Of a stretch of DNA of 64,000 nucleotides, positions 33,211-46,264 are shown piece after piece (the first letter of the stretch is position 1; the number at the start of each line of letters is the position of its first letter). The notes beneath the pieces were generated by a model, which had not been told where the DNA came from, made no database searches, and saw nothing but the letters and a program-made list of their open reading frames with translations. The stretch is from contig NC_035435.2 in the NCBI RefSeq assembly GCF_002127325.2, forward strand, positions 121,267,127 to 121,331,126, written 5' to 3'. The position numbers and the translations under genes were made by a program. Source of the DNA: Helianthus annuus (lineage: Eukaryota; Streptophyta; Magnoliopsida; Asterales; Asteraceae).

Positions 33211-34641
33211 ATGACTGATGTCAACCCCTTGGAACCTACTGAACTTGCAGAAGCTTTTAACACTATGGCTTTGGAACCCGAAACTCCTAGTTGGTTCATG
33301 GATACTGGAGCATCAGACTACCTCACCCGAGACTCATGTATGATTTCTCACCCTTGTAATCAATCTATTAAAAATGTGTTGGTTGGAAATGGACATCGGT
33401 TACCAGTTGTTGGATCAGGCCACACCAGTCTACCCACCACCTCTAAACCACTCCACCTTAAAAACATACTTCACACACCTAATATCATAAAGAACTTCAT
33501 TTCTGTTCGAAAATTTACTCGTGATAATTGGGTGTCTGTCGATTTTGATCCTTTTGTTTTTTCTGTGAAGGATTATCCGAGTGGGACTATCCTGAGTCGC
33601 CACGTCAGTACCAGTAATCTCTACCCGCTAACCGCTATCCAAGTACCTAATGCTTCTGCTTTTGTTTCCACCAGTTCTCAAGGCTCCTGGCACAACCGTC
33701 TTGGACATCCTGGTTTACATGTCCTAGATTTTTTGAATTCCAATAAATTTATTTCTTGTGATAAACAAAGTCGTTCAGTTTTTTGTGACTCTTGTCAAAT
33801 TGCTAAGCATAAACGTTTGCCTTTTAATTTATCTACTTCTTGCACTGTTTGTCCATTTGATATTATTCATTGTGATTTATGGACCTCTCCTATACTTAGC
33901 AAACAGGGATATAAATATTATTTGGTTGTGATTGACGATTATACTCATTTTACTTGGGTATTTCCTTTGAATTTTAAGTCCGAAACCTACACCAAATTTA
34001 CCCAATTTTACAAATACATATCCACCCAATTTCATCACCAAATTAAGAGCTTCCAGTGTGACATGGGTGGAGAATTTGATAACACCCAATTCAAACAATT
34101 CGCCTCGACCCATGGCTTACAATTCCGCTTCTCGTGCCCTCACACCTCCCAACAAAATGGGACGGCTGAGCGCATGATTCGTCGTCTTAATGAAATCATG
34201 CTCTCTCTCCTCACCCATGCCTCACTACCACCACAATATTGGGTAGAGGCATTGCACACGTCCGTATACCTTCATAACATTCTTCCTTGCAAACCCATTG
34301 GTTTTCGAACACCCACTGCAGCCCTCTACCTCAAAAACCCTGACTATCAACAACTTCGGGTGTTTGGTTGTGCCTGTTACGCTAACCAGTCTGACACTCG
34401 CCCTCACAAACTTGCTCACCGCTCCTCTCCATGTGTCTTTCTAGGCTACCCTGTGGATCATCGCGGGTACCGATGCCTGGATTTATCCACTGGAAAAGTT
34501 AGTATTTCCCGTCACGTCACCTTCAATGAACTTGAGTTCCCACTGTCCAAGACGTTTACACCTAAACCTATGTCCTACAGTTTTTTGGAGTCGGACCCAT
34601 CCCCTATAATTTTTCAACAACCCATGGCCACCACTCCCTAA
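33211..34641 (+). pseudogene. Copia protease-integrase segment
   Basis: The frame continues from gag. It shows the protease active site WFMDTGASD near residue 30, the pre-integrase zinc region (LGHPGLHVLDFL ... CDSCQIAKH), and the integrase core with HCDLW, QCDMGGEFDN and QQNGTAERM, i.e. all three catalytic residues (D, D, E). It ends at a TAA at 34639-34641, after which the reverse-transcriptase frame is shifted by two bases. It is intact as an isolated segment, but part of a dead polyprotein. Confidence 0.88.
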
Positions 34642-34865
34642 CCACCGATACCACTAGCTTCCGCGCCCTCTAACACCACCCCGTCCCAACACCCGATACC
34701 ACCCATCCCACCAGCGACTCCTACATCAAGGCCCCCCCACCGACTTTTACCTATTCTCGTAGACCACGGCCCATCGCCCAACCTCTTACCTCGGCCCAAC
34801 CAAACACACACCCGGCTCCACCGCCAACGACACTCCCCACCGCCCCTACCACTTCGACACACCCA

Positions 34866-37800
34866 ATGATCACTCGGTCTCGTGACGGGACGTCCAAACC
34901 CAAGGCACCTCTTAACCTAAACATTGAAACCATATCCCCTTTATCCAAGTCACCCATTGATGCCCAGTTTGATCCACATTGGTCCGATGCTATGAAAACC
35001 GAATACACTGCTTTTATAGATAATAACACGTGGGATCTCGTGCCTCGGCATCCCGATGCTCATATTATCAGGTGTATGTGGTTGTTTCGCCACAAGTTTC
35101 ACGCAGATGGACGTTTGGAAAGATATAAGGCTTGTCTTGTGGTAAATGGTAAGTCCCAGCAGGTTGGCATTGATTGTGATGAGACGTTTAGTCCGGTAGT
35201 TAAACCAACTACCATTCGCACTGTACTTAGCCTGGCAGTATCCAGGTCCTGGCCTATACATCAGTTGGACATTAAAAACACATTTTTGCGTGGGGATCTC
35301 AACGAAACTGTGTATATGTTTCAGCCACCAGGATTTATTGATGCATATAATCCTAAATATGTGTGCAAGCTGAATAAATCATTATACGGGATCAAACAGG
35401 CACCTCGGGTGTAACACCCTTATTATTATTTAACGATTTTCGTATAATTTACGAAGATAAACGGGTAATTAGAATTTCAAATACATTGAAAATACGGGTT
35501 TCATTAAACTTTCTTACAGAATTAAAACTATACAACATAACATGTGTGAGTTCGTCATTTAACATAAGAACGATACATAGTGCAGAAGCTTATTTCTTGA
35601 TCGTGTTCGGTTCTTCGTTGTGCTTGATCGTCCTCCGGTGCTAAAATTATACCTGAAATTCATAAAACATGAGTCGGATTAGTCATACGTAGTTTAAAAC
35701 GTGCGTAAAGGAGTCCGGGAAGCGAAACTGATTAAAATAAAAAATTTTCGCCAAAAACAGTGCCTGTTGCGCCACGCGCCGGCACCACGTTGCTCCCTCG
35801 CATGGCGCGAGGGAGACCGTTTTCCAGCACCTCTGGAGCTGGGTCCTGCATTTTTCAGCAATACCAGTTTTTACGGAAACGACCATAACTTCTTCGTTAT
35901 TGATCCGTTTTACGCGATTCTTTTTCCTACGCGTCCGTAATTTAATTCTCCATCATATGGAGTTAAAATCCAACATCCAACATAATAAATTTTGAGACTT
36001 CTAAGCCTTCGACTCGTTACCTTTTTACCGAATTTTAACCCGTTTATGCATTTTATCAAACAAACGTATTTGTTTGATCCTTATATCGCATACACTTCTT
36101 CAAATTAATGTTATATACCATTTTAGGTTCTAATCACAGGTTTATTACACAATTTAAACCCGTTTTCGCTCGTATGCTTATTTTGACCTGTTAAGGGTAT
36201 TTAAGCACTTTAAAGCTTGAAATCGCTTTCATTCATTTCTAGCATCTTATTCCTACATTTCTTATCAAGTAATCTTCCACCACAACTATATGTGCGTTGG
36301 ATTTAATGTGGATATCTATATGTTTCGAGTTTTTACCCCTCGGATTATCATTTTACGACAAAGACTCATATAAAGTCTTTCGACCCAAGAATTTAAATCT
36401 TTCACTACCTATACTCATTCTAAGTATTTATTTAATCATAAAACTTGTTTCCGAACCACCTTTAAGGGTCGTTCGTTCGAATTAGCTTACAAGGGCAATT
36501 TGGTCAATTTTCATCCTTCTTTTACTACAAGGACCTTTAAATACTTGTTTGACTCAAAATCCGATCTTTTAACTATAATTCTTGATTGTAAACCCATGTG
36601 CTTCTAAAACACTATAATCATAACTCAATTTATTCGGTTTACCTAAAAGATAACCGAATATCGATATTTTAATCTTGTCTAACCCTTATAGAACTCCAAA
36701 TTCTACATGATGAGTTGTGTTATTATACATACCTGGCTCGGATCAATATATTGACCTGTTTCAATACCTTGCCTTAGTGGCTGCTAAGTGATAGCGCTGT
36801 AAACATCCATGTGCTATTTATTCCCTAAAATCATACAACTCGACAACCCATTAGTCGATATTGTCAAAGGGTGATAATTTCACCTTTTGACCCATTTGGT
36901 CTAACTGACCAATTATATTAGCGAGATGACATTTATTACCACCTCGTATATATGACTTGCTCCGATTTACACCGTGCGGTCATTTTACTTATAATTCCAT
37001 TTCTTAACACTTTTTGGCCAATTATGGCTTACGTCATAATTGTCTTTCAAAACTAACGATTATGGTCAACGTGTGACCAAATTACCATTTTGCCCTTATT
37101 GGTTATTATGATTTACCTTATATGGTAACAATTAAAAGTACACGTTTCATTCGTCATAATATGATCGAATTACCGATTTAACTCATTTTTAGCCATCACT
37201 ATGGTTTCTCAGCATATTTGATTATCTTGTTCTGTACGACTACACGCTGAACACCATATCTCAATTAGGTATTTGTCTTTTTCGTAATTAACACGACAAA
37301 AGGATATTCTAAAATATATGACTAGTGTAAGATATACTTACCTTGCATCCGAATTATGCTTTTCCTCCATTCTTGATTTGTTTGACCCGCTTCCTTTCCC
37401 AAGCCTCCACCTAGCTCGTTAGGCGTTAAACTATTTTCAATCATTTACACGGCGGTTAAATTAGTCATAAAAATCACGACTATTCCACCTCACTTATTTT
37501 CTATGCCGAAGCTACTATTCGACTTCATGATTAGTTAACTTAGCTTATCTAAAGTTAACTACTTTTTGATCACATGGGTTACAACATTAAGTCTAAATCA
37601 ACATAATATTTAGAACCCTTATCACTTCATATTACGCGTAATTGCCATATCATTCAAATACACATTATCACTCTAATTTCAACACTTTAGTTCTCATTTA
37701 GGCATTTTAACAAACACCTAATGTGCATAAATTTTTACACATTTACAACTAGTTCATAACTAGTTATTTCTACTAAACATAAACATAATTTCAATTCCAT

Positions 37801-39711
37801 TATGTTTAGCATGCATACTATTCTCAGATTCATCTCATGGAAATCAGTTAATCACCATTTTAAAAGTCATCATTCTAGGGTTCATCTTATTTCTACAAAA
37901 CCCATTTAACACATAAATGGATAATCATGAAATTCACAATTATGAACCTCAATTCAACAAGTAAATGACTAGGGTTTACTCCTAGACATAAAAATCATTC
38001 CTACTTTCATCCTTGGATCATAATCCATCAATTTATTTGCAAGTAACCTACTTGTCTCAAATTTCAACTTCAACCAATCTAGGTTTTGTGACATACCTTG
38101 TGATCCCCATGACTTGGTGATCGTTTCTACGCGTTCATGCATTGATTTGGATCTTGATTCGAGCTTCAACTTGACCAATTTGTTGAACTAGGGTTTTGAG
38201 CTCCTTGCTCTTGCTCCTGGTCGTACGCACACACACACACTAAGTGTGTGTTGTGTTTCGATTTTTAGTTTTTATAAATCAAGTCCCTTTTTTGGCAACT
38301 TAAGTCCCTCTAGTTTGGTTAGTTATTAAGTAGGCCATAACCTACTTATTTCTAGTAACATTCCCTCTTATTAACTAGGTTAAACATTCCTAGTTAACTT
38401 AGTGGGTTCGGGGAAGTTACGACTAAGTTTATTTTAAGTCCCGTTATCTCGGGCTTCTATAACTTTATTTCTTCGAAAACTTTCATTTAACTTTTATTTT
38501 AATAATAGGTTTGTTTATTTAAGAATCCTAATATTCACCGGGTTACTTTTACCACTAAAGGTAAATTACCCGTCTTTTAGTATAAACGTGGTTTGATTAC
38601 AAAACCCGTTTTCGGGGTCTTACATCGGGCGTGGTATCATAGGTTCGCCTCATATACCATTCGCTGTGGATTTCGGACATCCACCTTTGATAGCTCCTTG
38701 TTCATATATAAACGAGGCACTGACATGGCTTACCTCCTTTTATATGTGGACGATATCGTCCTCACTGCATCAAATGATTGGCTGCTTCATCATTTTATAT
38801 CAGCTATGTCTCGGGAATTTTCTATGACTGATCTTGGCAGGTTACATCATTTCTTGGGCATTGAAGTTACTCATCAATCTGGAGGTCTTTTTCTCTCCCA
38901 GCGTGCCTACATTCATGACATTCTAAGTAGAGCAAAGATGGAAAATTGAAAACCGTGTACCACACCGGCCGATACTCATTCTAAACTCAGTGCTTCGGCT
39001 GGCACACCCCTTCCTGACGGGACTTTATATCGCAGCCTTGCGGGTGCGTTACAATACCTTACGTTTACACGGCCAAATATTTCATATACAGTGTAGCAAA
39101 TCTGCCTCTTCATGCATGCCCCACGAGAGCCTCGCTTTGCGTATCTAAAACACATACTTCGCTATCTAAAGGGCACTGCCGATCACGGTCTCCACATGTC
39201 CCCCTCCAGATCAACGAGTCTCACCGCCTACTCAAATGCTGACTGCGGGGGGGTCCCCGATACACGTCGCTCGACCTCCGGATATTGTGTTTTTCTTGGA
39301 GACAACTTGGTATCTTGGTCCTCCAAGCGGTAACCTACCATCTCACGCTCAAGCGCTGAAGCCGAATATAAGGGAGTTGCAAACACCATAGCTGAGTTAT
39401 CTTGGATTCGCAACTTGTTGCTTGAACTGCATCTTCCAGTTACGCAGGCATCCATCCTTTACTGTGACAATATTTCTGTCATGTATCTGTCACAAAACCC
39501 GGTTCAACATCAACGCACCAAACATGTCGAAACTGATATTCATTTTGTACGAGAGAAAGTTCGTCTTGGTGTTGTACGTGTTCTACATGTTCCCACTGAA
39601 TACCAATATGCTGACATCTTTACAAAAGGCCTTCCACGTATCTTGTTTGAACGCTTTAAGTCCAGTCTTTGCATTCGGCCAGCTACTGCTTCGACTGCGG
39701 GAGGATATTAG
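34866..39711 (+). pseudogene. Copia reverse transcriptase-RNase H, split by a solo LTR and three stops
   Basis: The left part (34866-35409) holds the N-terminal reverse-transcriptase half ([44 protein letters not shown]). The 3.2-kb insertion follows. The right part (38630-39711) resumes in the same frame with the catalytic YVDDIVLTAS motif and RNase H (NADCGGVPDTRRSTSGYCVF, SSAEAEYKGVA). Stops at 38947-38949 (TGA), 39094-39096 (TAG) and 39331-39333 (TAA) lie in frame. Each is explained by TGG to TGA, CAG to TAG or CAA to TAA. The frame ends at 39711, just inside the 3' LTR. Confidence 0.88.
35410..38624 (-). mobile_element. Solo LTR, 3.2 kb, inserted in the copia reverse transcriptase
   Basis: The insertion starts TGTAACACCC and ends GGTCTTACA, with a perfect 5-bp duplication TCGGG (35405-35409, 38625-38629). 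On the minus strand it reads TGTAAGACCCC ... GGGTGTTACA, the typical ends of chromovirus (Tekay-like) LTRs. No coding frame is found in 3215 bp, so it is a solo LTR or an unusual non-coding element. It contains a 23-nt inverted repeat at 35793-35815 (9-bp arms, CTCCCTCGC/GCGAGGGAG) and a (CA)n tract near 38226. Confidence 0.8.
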
Positions 39712-39855
39712 CAGAAATATATTATTGTATTTATTGTGCACATGTCTCTCCTTGATTTACGGAGATATAGTTTCCTTATTGTGCCTTTGTATTCTTGTAT
39801 TTAAACCCTTTTGATTAATGAGAATGATCATCGAATTTCTCAAGATTACACTTTC

Positions 39856-40553
39856 CCCTTGCCACAATGATCGATCCTCCCAACTGTAATACGAAAACTC
39901 TCCCCTCTCTATCATCGCCGCTCAACATGATACCTTTTCAATCACATCCTCTCCTTGATCATTTGATCTACCCCCTATTTTTCTTAGTCTTCATCAACAC
40001 TTAATTCATATTAGTTTCATTTCATCGACCAATAGATTTGGTTTCATCATCTCGCAGACATTTGATGCTCCTTTCGTCTTTTAATAGACTTCTGATAAAA
40101 TGGCATAATGTTCACTATTATCTCATGACTGTAGTTCTACGATGATCCGTTGTAATATATGATGTTTGGGTTGCAAACTCGCTCCACACCTTTAAGCAAG
40201 CATTTTCCAAAAATTTAAGTTTCGAAATACGTTTAACTGTGGTATTCACTTATATGGTATTCACAAATAACAATGTTGACGTTATAACATAAGTTCAGAC
40301 TTAAAATATGAACCCATAGCTATAAAAGCATTCTAATATTAGTGTGCATATTATAACATCAATTAACAAATGAACACACTATGGAGATACCCGATAGTAA
40401 TTAGGAAGTAAAGTACATACACATCTCATTAGAGCATTACATTCCTAAAACATTTAAGAGATGGTCTTACTTGGCTAGTTGTCGGGCCACATAATCAATG
40501 TTATTCCCATTTAGCAACACATTTTTACAACATTAGTACATAAATAATTTCGC
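39856..40553. other. AT-rich spacer
   Basis: No gene or repeat structure was seen. Confidence 0.5.
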
Positions 40554-40556
40554 TTA

Positions 40557-40919
40557 GGGGAGGCGGGGTGGTCCGTGATGGCCACCCCATCACACGTGAA
40601 ACAACAATCGAACACCGTCGCCGCCAAGCTTATAACGCATGATTTTTGTAACGCGTTGAAAGTTTAACGCGTTGAAATTGGAAAGAATTTGCAGAGATTG
40701 TTTTGTCGTATTTGTTTTGCAGAGATAGAACTTTGATGAAAAGTTCAAATTTAGCCCCTCAACTTTTGTTAGCTATTTTTAAATAGCTATTTTCTATCAC
40801 TAGTGACCACCCCGACTATATTTCTATCACTAGTGATAGAATATTGGGTGATGACATGGTATGAGTTGATTGGTGCTTGGTAGTGATAGAAATGTATCAC
40901 TAGTGACCACCCTCTCCCC
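40557..40919. mobile_element. Harbinger-like MITE
   Basis: GGGGAGGCGGGGTGGTC faces GACCACCCTCTCCCC, with TTA on both sides (40554-40556, 40920-40922). The right half has repeated TCTATCACTAGTGA motifs. It is non-coding, 363 bp. Confidence 0.7.
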
Positions 40920-40922
40920 TTA

Positions 40923-41975
40923 TACATGGCCATAAAATTTTATCATATTTCTGTAATCAAATTATCAAGTCACATGGCCACTAAATTGATCAACCCTTTT
41001 ACATATTTATCAAGTCACACTTCTGGGCATCCTCTAGTCCTAGAAATACAATAATTAGTATGTTGATTTTCAAATTTCAAGTTATTCTAAAATCCAACTG
41101 GTTTGTAACTTTTGACAACATTGAATTTTAACAAATTCTAGACATGTCTTTTGATTGAATATCATCCATAAGTTTATTAATAAGCTTTTAGAACACAAGT
41201 TTAACCAACTTGGTAAAGAATCTTATAATTGGATAACATTAGGTCTTTTAACACGAAATCACTAACTTCTACTTTTTTTTTTCAATTAACTAAATTTATC
41301 ACCACAATTTTCATCCAAACACATGTTGTTGATGATCTTAATAACGCATAGTCATAATCAAGGTTCGATGCCATTTTGTATAGAAACACGCTATAGATCA
41401 AAACTATATCAGTCTTCCATGAAAATCTAGTATGCACATATATATCATACATAATAAAACCAAACACTTCTAACTTGTTAGGAATACCAAATTAGTTATT
41501 ATAGACTAAAAGGTGATATAGCATGGTTGAAGAACGAGGTGTTTTAGAATTTGAGTTACAAAAGAGGATGTTTAAACACTTTGCTAATGACTAAATTTTA
41601 AGTATTATATCAACATCAAGCTTTTAAAACCTAACACTTTAATTTCCATAGTTTTTTTTACTTTAAGTCAACATAAATATATGAGAAATTAATCAACTAT
41701 GTTAGCATGTTACATTATAAAAAATCCTAGATATTATAGTTAAACCTTTATGGTACTCTTACGGTCTTACTAAATCAACTATTTAATCATTATTCATCCA
41801 ACATATTAAACTCTCAACGATTCTAAGTTTTATGACATTCTTGGTGTCATGAAATGAAACTACATCGACTTCTTCAAACATGATAACAACGTCCTCATTA
41901 TCATTTTCATTCTGTTCATTTTCTATAACATAAAGTACAAAAAATTTATTAAAACATAGAAACTACTAATACATT
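40923..41975. other. AT-rich spacer
   Basis: No gene was recognised. Repeated TTCTAAAAC/TTTTAACA-like words suggest decayed repeat sequence. Confidence 0.4.
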
Positions 41976-42674
41976 TGTCGAATACTCAACCTCCGGATGA
42001 CGTTGGCTGGATCTTCGGTGACGTCAGGAGCTCTTGGCCTTGCTTGCTACAAAATAGTAAACCATTAGCCTCGCCACGGGGGACCCCGGGAGGGGGATCC
42101 GTGACCAAGCTCCGGCGTGAGAGTAAGTAAACTTGCCGGGAAAGATAAGGAGTATTTTCCGATGAAGATATTCACCGGAAAGTTCCTCCCTTGGTGTGAA
42201 TCTAATTAATGAGTTATATGTAGTAAATGTGAGGAATGTTGGTCGGAATTAAATGAGAAGGGAATTAATGAGAGTAGTAAATGAGAAGTTGGCCGGAGAT
42301 CATACTTACCTTTGCTCTATCTTTTCTCCTCCTTATATAATGGCCAGCCCTTATCTCCTAGAGGGGTTTCCCCCATGCTATCCGACGGTATTTGTGGTTT
42401 ATTGGGAAGGTCAGACACGTGTCTGATCCCCAACGGTGCGATGCCTCTCTTCATTAATACCCAGCCGGATAAGTACAGTGATGGTGACCGGATGCTCTTC
42501 TTATCAAGCATTTAATGAGCCTGCTCCTCCTTAGCTGTTTTCCCGCTCATTGCCAAACGAAGGAGAAACCTTAACAAGCAAGGGTGTTCCATCCAGTGGG
42601 CTTTTAAGTGATTGGGCTCCCAAAGAGAAAGGCCCAAAGCGGGTAAAGTGGGTCTCCCCACTGGCCTGTCGTCA
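41976..42674 (-). repeat. 3' LTR of second Tat element
   Basis: Starts TGTCGAATAC and probably ends CTGTCGTCA. Its organisation matches the first Tat LTR, including the shared CAAGCTCCGGCGTGAGAGTAA-like block near 42109. A minus-strand TATATAAGG box lies near 42332. The right end is inferred because the second LTR is outside the window. Confidence 0.5.
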
Positions 42675-43023
42675 AGTCATCTTTAGTCCCTGGTTCTGAG
42701 ACCCGAGGCTCATGATCCGGGGCTGAGTCACAACCGCTTAAGAGAGGTGGTTTCTCTTTTGGTGGGCCCATTCCGGGTCAGTTGCTGCTTACCGTATTCG
42801 TTAATCATGACATCGCCGAATCTACTGTAGCGGGAATTAACTCCCTAGTAGCACGTGCCCCCTTTTTAAATTTTGAAGAGACCGCTGATGTGACGGTTAC
42901 TTGCATGTCAGCGATCATCTCTTTAAATATCCCCCTTTTAACCTCTTCCGATTTCACATTCAAATCTTCCAACTTCCTTTCTTTCCCTGTAATCATCTTC
43001 CCCATTCACTGTCTCTTCTAATC

Positions 43024-45438
43024 ATGAGTCGTGGTGGCCGGTGGTCGATAAGGTCTATCTTAACGGTGAAGGACCTGAAATCTTTCATTGAGGCATACAA
43101 CATTCCAGATCGGTTTTCTCCTTCTTTGCCCGGCCCCAATGAATCGGCAGAATGTACGCCGGACAGGATACCCATTTATACTCTTGCCTTCTCTTCTTGC
43201 GGGGTCCGATACCCCCTTTCTGCCTTCAAGATTTCTCTGCTTCGTCATTTCGGTATTCATTTCTCACAGATTCACCCTTTGGGGTTCATGAGGGTAGTTC
43301 ATTTTGAACTGTCCTGTGCCGCTATCTCCGGGGAACCCTCTGTCCCCTTGTTCTGTATGTTTTACCGGCTTATTTCTGACGGTGACTGGTTCACCTTCGC
43401 TAAACGACAGAACAGTGTTTCGAGGCCTTGCTACAGTTTCATGCCAACTTCTACCTATCCAAAGGACTGGAAGTGCAGATTCATCTTTGTTTCTACGGCT
43501 ATGCTGCCGGAGTCCCCTGTGCCAAAGGATCTTGACGCCGTTATTGAGGATGCTATCCCCATCCTTTCTGCAAGTGAGACCATCCAGTGGAAAAGGATGT
43601 GTGACAATCCAACGAGGGCTTTCACTTCCTCTGAAGGGATGCTTGCTATGGGTGGTCTGAGCCCCTCCTACCCAGTTCGTCCAAGAGCTTTTTTCGGCAA
43701 GAAAGGTATTTCCTTGTTCTTGGTTTGCTTCTTACAGTCATTTCCTTTTTTATGCCTTTGGGGACCCATAGTCATCTTTAGTGTCTTGTGCAGAGATAAC
43801 TTTGTGGCGGCTTCTCCAGGGTGACTCTAAGGATGTAAAATATGTGGTTGATGATGAGGTTGATCCCCGGTTGAACGCGGAGGCGCAGGTTGCGGGGGGA
43901 TCCGTCCAGGCAGGAGGCTCTGTTGCCCTGGGTGGATCTGAGGAGGATCCTTCTGGTGGGGAGGAAAGTTCTCCCGACCTTCCTCCCGTTCATCCCTCCG
44001 GTCAAAGCGACGACGAAGGAGTGGAGATACAGCTAGTTCGTAAAAGGAGGTCTGCCAGTCCCCAACCGGCTCCTGCACCTCGCAACATTCGTCAGAGGCT
44101 TCGGAGTGCTAGTGGTCAGAAACTTCCTTCTTCCTCCAAGGCTGCCTCTGACCTTCCTCCCGCCGGGGTCAAAGGTTCCCTGTCCAAGCATTTGAAGTCC
44201 TCAAGCTTAGTGAGTGCTCCATTACTGGTAAGTTATCTCTTCTCTTCTTCTTTCTTTTTGTGTCATTTCTGATTGTCCTTTTTCTTGCTTCTTAGGGGAG
44301 TTCTCGGGAGTCTATAGAAATTCCAACTGGTCCTTCTCCTTGCCGCATCCGGGACAAGGCCTCTGAGGTGGGGGTAGCTTGCTTTTCCTCGGTCTTTGAG
44401 CTTTCTCCTTTACATGCTACTGGGACTAGCAAACCTACTTTTCATGAAGGCCTTGCTTGTCGATCCCCCCTTGCCCCTCTGTTTGCTGATGCCATTCCCA
44501 CCACTTATGTTCCCAAATGGAATGTAACTAGTTCTTCCGTAATAGGGACTCCTGAAGCTGCCAGAGACTTTCTGAATCATGTTGTCCCTCCCTCACATAA
44601 ATTTGTAAATTCTGCCCTAAGGGATGATCTCTTTGAAGATCAATACAGCATGTCTTTATGTGAAAGCTTCTTTAGGGGTGCTGGGATGCTGCAAAGGATT
44701 GACGATTTGAGGAAAGCGAACGAGGGACTCAAGGCTGAGCTTAAGGCTTCTCAGTTGGTTATTGCCGGGCTTAGAGACTAGGTGGTTGATGCTGAGAGGA
44801 GGTTACAGGAGGAGAAGGTGCATAGTCTTCTCCCCCCCCCCTTTTTTTATATATACATACATACTCACTGACCCTTTGTCTAGGGGGCTGGAGCTATGCT
44901 TGAGAGGAAGGAGCGGGCTTGGGAGCAGGAAATGGCATCGTTGATTGCGGAGAAGGAAGAGCTTGTTGCTGAGCTGAAGCATGTAAAGGAAGTTGGCTCC
45001 GTTTCCCAGGAGCAGCTTAATACCATGTATGCAGATTATGGGATACCTTCCGATGATAATCAACGATTGGCGGGGGAGAAGCACTGGTTGATTACTGAAG
45101 GTTTTGGAGCTTTCCTCACTGCTGTTGCTCAATCAGAAGACTTTAAAAGCGGTTTGGAGGAGGTTTATAGGGCCTATAGGGATGTTGGCTATCAGGCGGG
45201 CTTGAAGGATGGCTATGTTTATTCTGCCCAAGGCCTGGGTAGAAAAGAGACTCCTCTTTATAATTCTAAGGCGAAAAAGAGGTTGTCCAAACTGAACGAG
45301 GAGTTTGGGCGTAAAACCCCGGCCATCCTTGCCAAGATCCTTGAGCATCCCTTGATTTCAATTGATGAATTGAAGGCCCTGTTCTCCTCTGCCGGTCCTT
45401 CGTCTCCGCCGTCCCTTTCCGGGGGTGATCCCCAGTGA
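43024..45438 (+). pseudogene. Antisense extra gene of second Tat element (Transposase_28-like plus coiled coil)
   Basis: Four exons are inferred from GT/AG sites: 43024-43705, 43794-44227, 44296-44817, 44884-45438. Exon 1 (MSRGGRWSIRS start) has the same domain as the first Tat antisense gene: HFSQIHPLG, VHFELSC, PLFCMFYRL, DWKCRFIFV. Exon 2 is acidic/Ser-Pro-rich; exons 3 and 4 are largely coiled coil (DDLRKANEGLKAELKASQLV, EKEELVAELKHVKE). An in-frame TAG at 44779-44781 breaks exon 3 (CAG to TAG would explain it). Intron 1 is phase 1 and intron 3 phase 0 in both genes; intron 2 differs. A TATA-like TTTAAATAT lies near 42922. Function unknown. Confidence 0.7.
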
Positions 45439-46264
45439 ATTCTGAACATTTGATAAACTTCGATATGGTTGTAATAACTCTAACTTACTTTGGGATACTT
45501 GTATGTTTTGCTTGACTTTCTTGGATGGTCCTTTGTGTTGGGGACCATCTTGACCTCTAATCGTATGGCCTATGGTTATGTATAGCCCCCTTCGCTTTGT
45601 TGCCTGTTCCTTGTCTTGTCTATTTTGTTTTGCAGGGGTTTTTATCGGAGGTTAGCTTGGTGATTCCTTGGGGATTTTCAAGCTGTTTTAGCGAGGAGTT
45701 ATGTTTTCATTTTACCTTGCTGTGTTTGTAATCTTGTATATTGCTAATTCTTGCCCGAGTTATTGGGGCTTTTCTTTGTATGTACATTTTGTATTAAATA
45801 AAGCAGATTCCCCTTCGTAGTTTTGTATACACGGGTGCGCTTGCATTATTTGTTCTTTGCTGTTTGTTTCGTTAAACTGCGATTGTCTGTTCGAGGCCAA
45901 TCGGCGGACAAGTTTATAATGCGGTGTTATGTTTTTAACTTTCTTTTGTCCGTTTTAGGTTAGCTAGACCTTTATTAGCCCCACGGCCGGGCTTTTGGCA
46001 TGCTTTGAATGCCTCATACACGTGTGTTTGTTTGCTCTAGTTTAGATTTAAAGGGTGTTCATAGGCACGTCTGCCCAGGTATGGTTACCCATCGTTTTCA
46101 AAATGGGACGTTTTCGTCCGTCTTTCATTTAATCTTCGGGGGATTTACACTTCCCGGCATAGACTGTTTACAAAAAGGTTTACTTTCTGAAGGGAAAATC
46201 CCCGTACACATAGTTTGTCTACTACAAAAGTGGCCCTTGGCCGTTTTCCCTGGGGGTATGCCCC
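45439..46264. other. Spacer between convergent antisense gene and pol
   Basis: No gene seen; equivalent to 13547-14173 in the first Tat element. Confidence 0.4.

Larger units (their letters stand above)
31825..39850 (+). mobile_element. Ty1/copia retrotransposon, degenerate, with a solo LTR nested in it
   Basis: It has 145-bp LTRs at 31825-31969 and 39706-39850, both starting TATTAGCAG and ending AAGATTACA, with a 5-bp duplication CTTTC (31820-31824, 39851-39855). The LTRs differ at about five positions (3-4%), so it is older than the first Tat element. A primer site follows the 5' LTR and GCGGGAGGA precedes the 3' LTR. The order protease-integrase-reverse transcriptase-RNase H is copia. The very short LTR and gag type suggest an Ale/Retrofit-like lineage (inference). 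The LTRs start with TA instead of TG. Confidence 0.93.

Noticed and set aside
35701..36485. ORFs in the 3.2-kb insertion as genes
   Set aside because: Short frames without domains in an LTR-like sequence with chromovirus ends.
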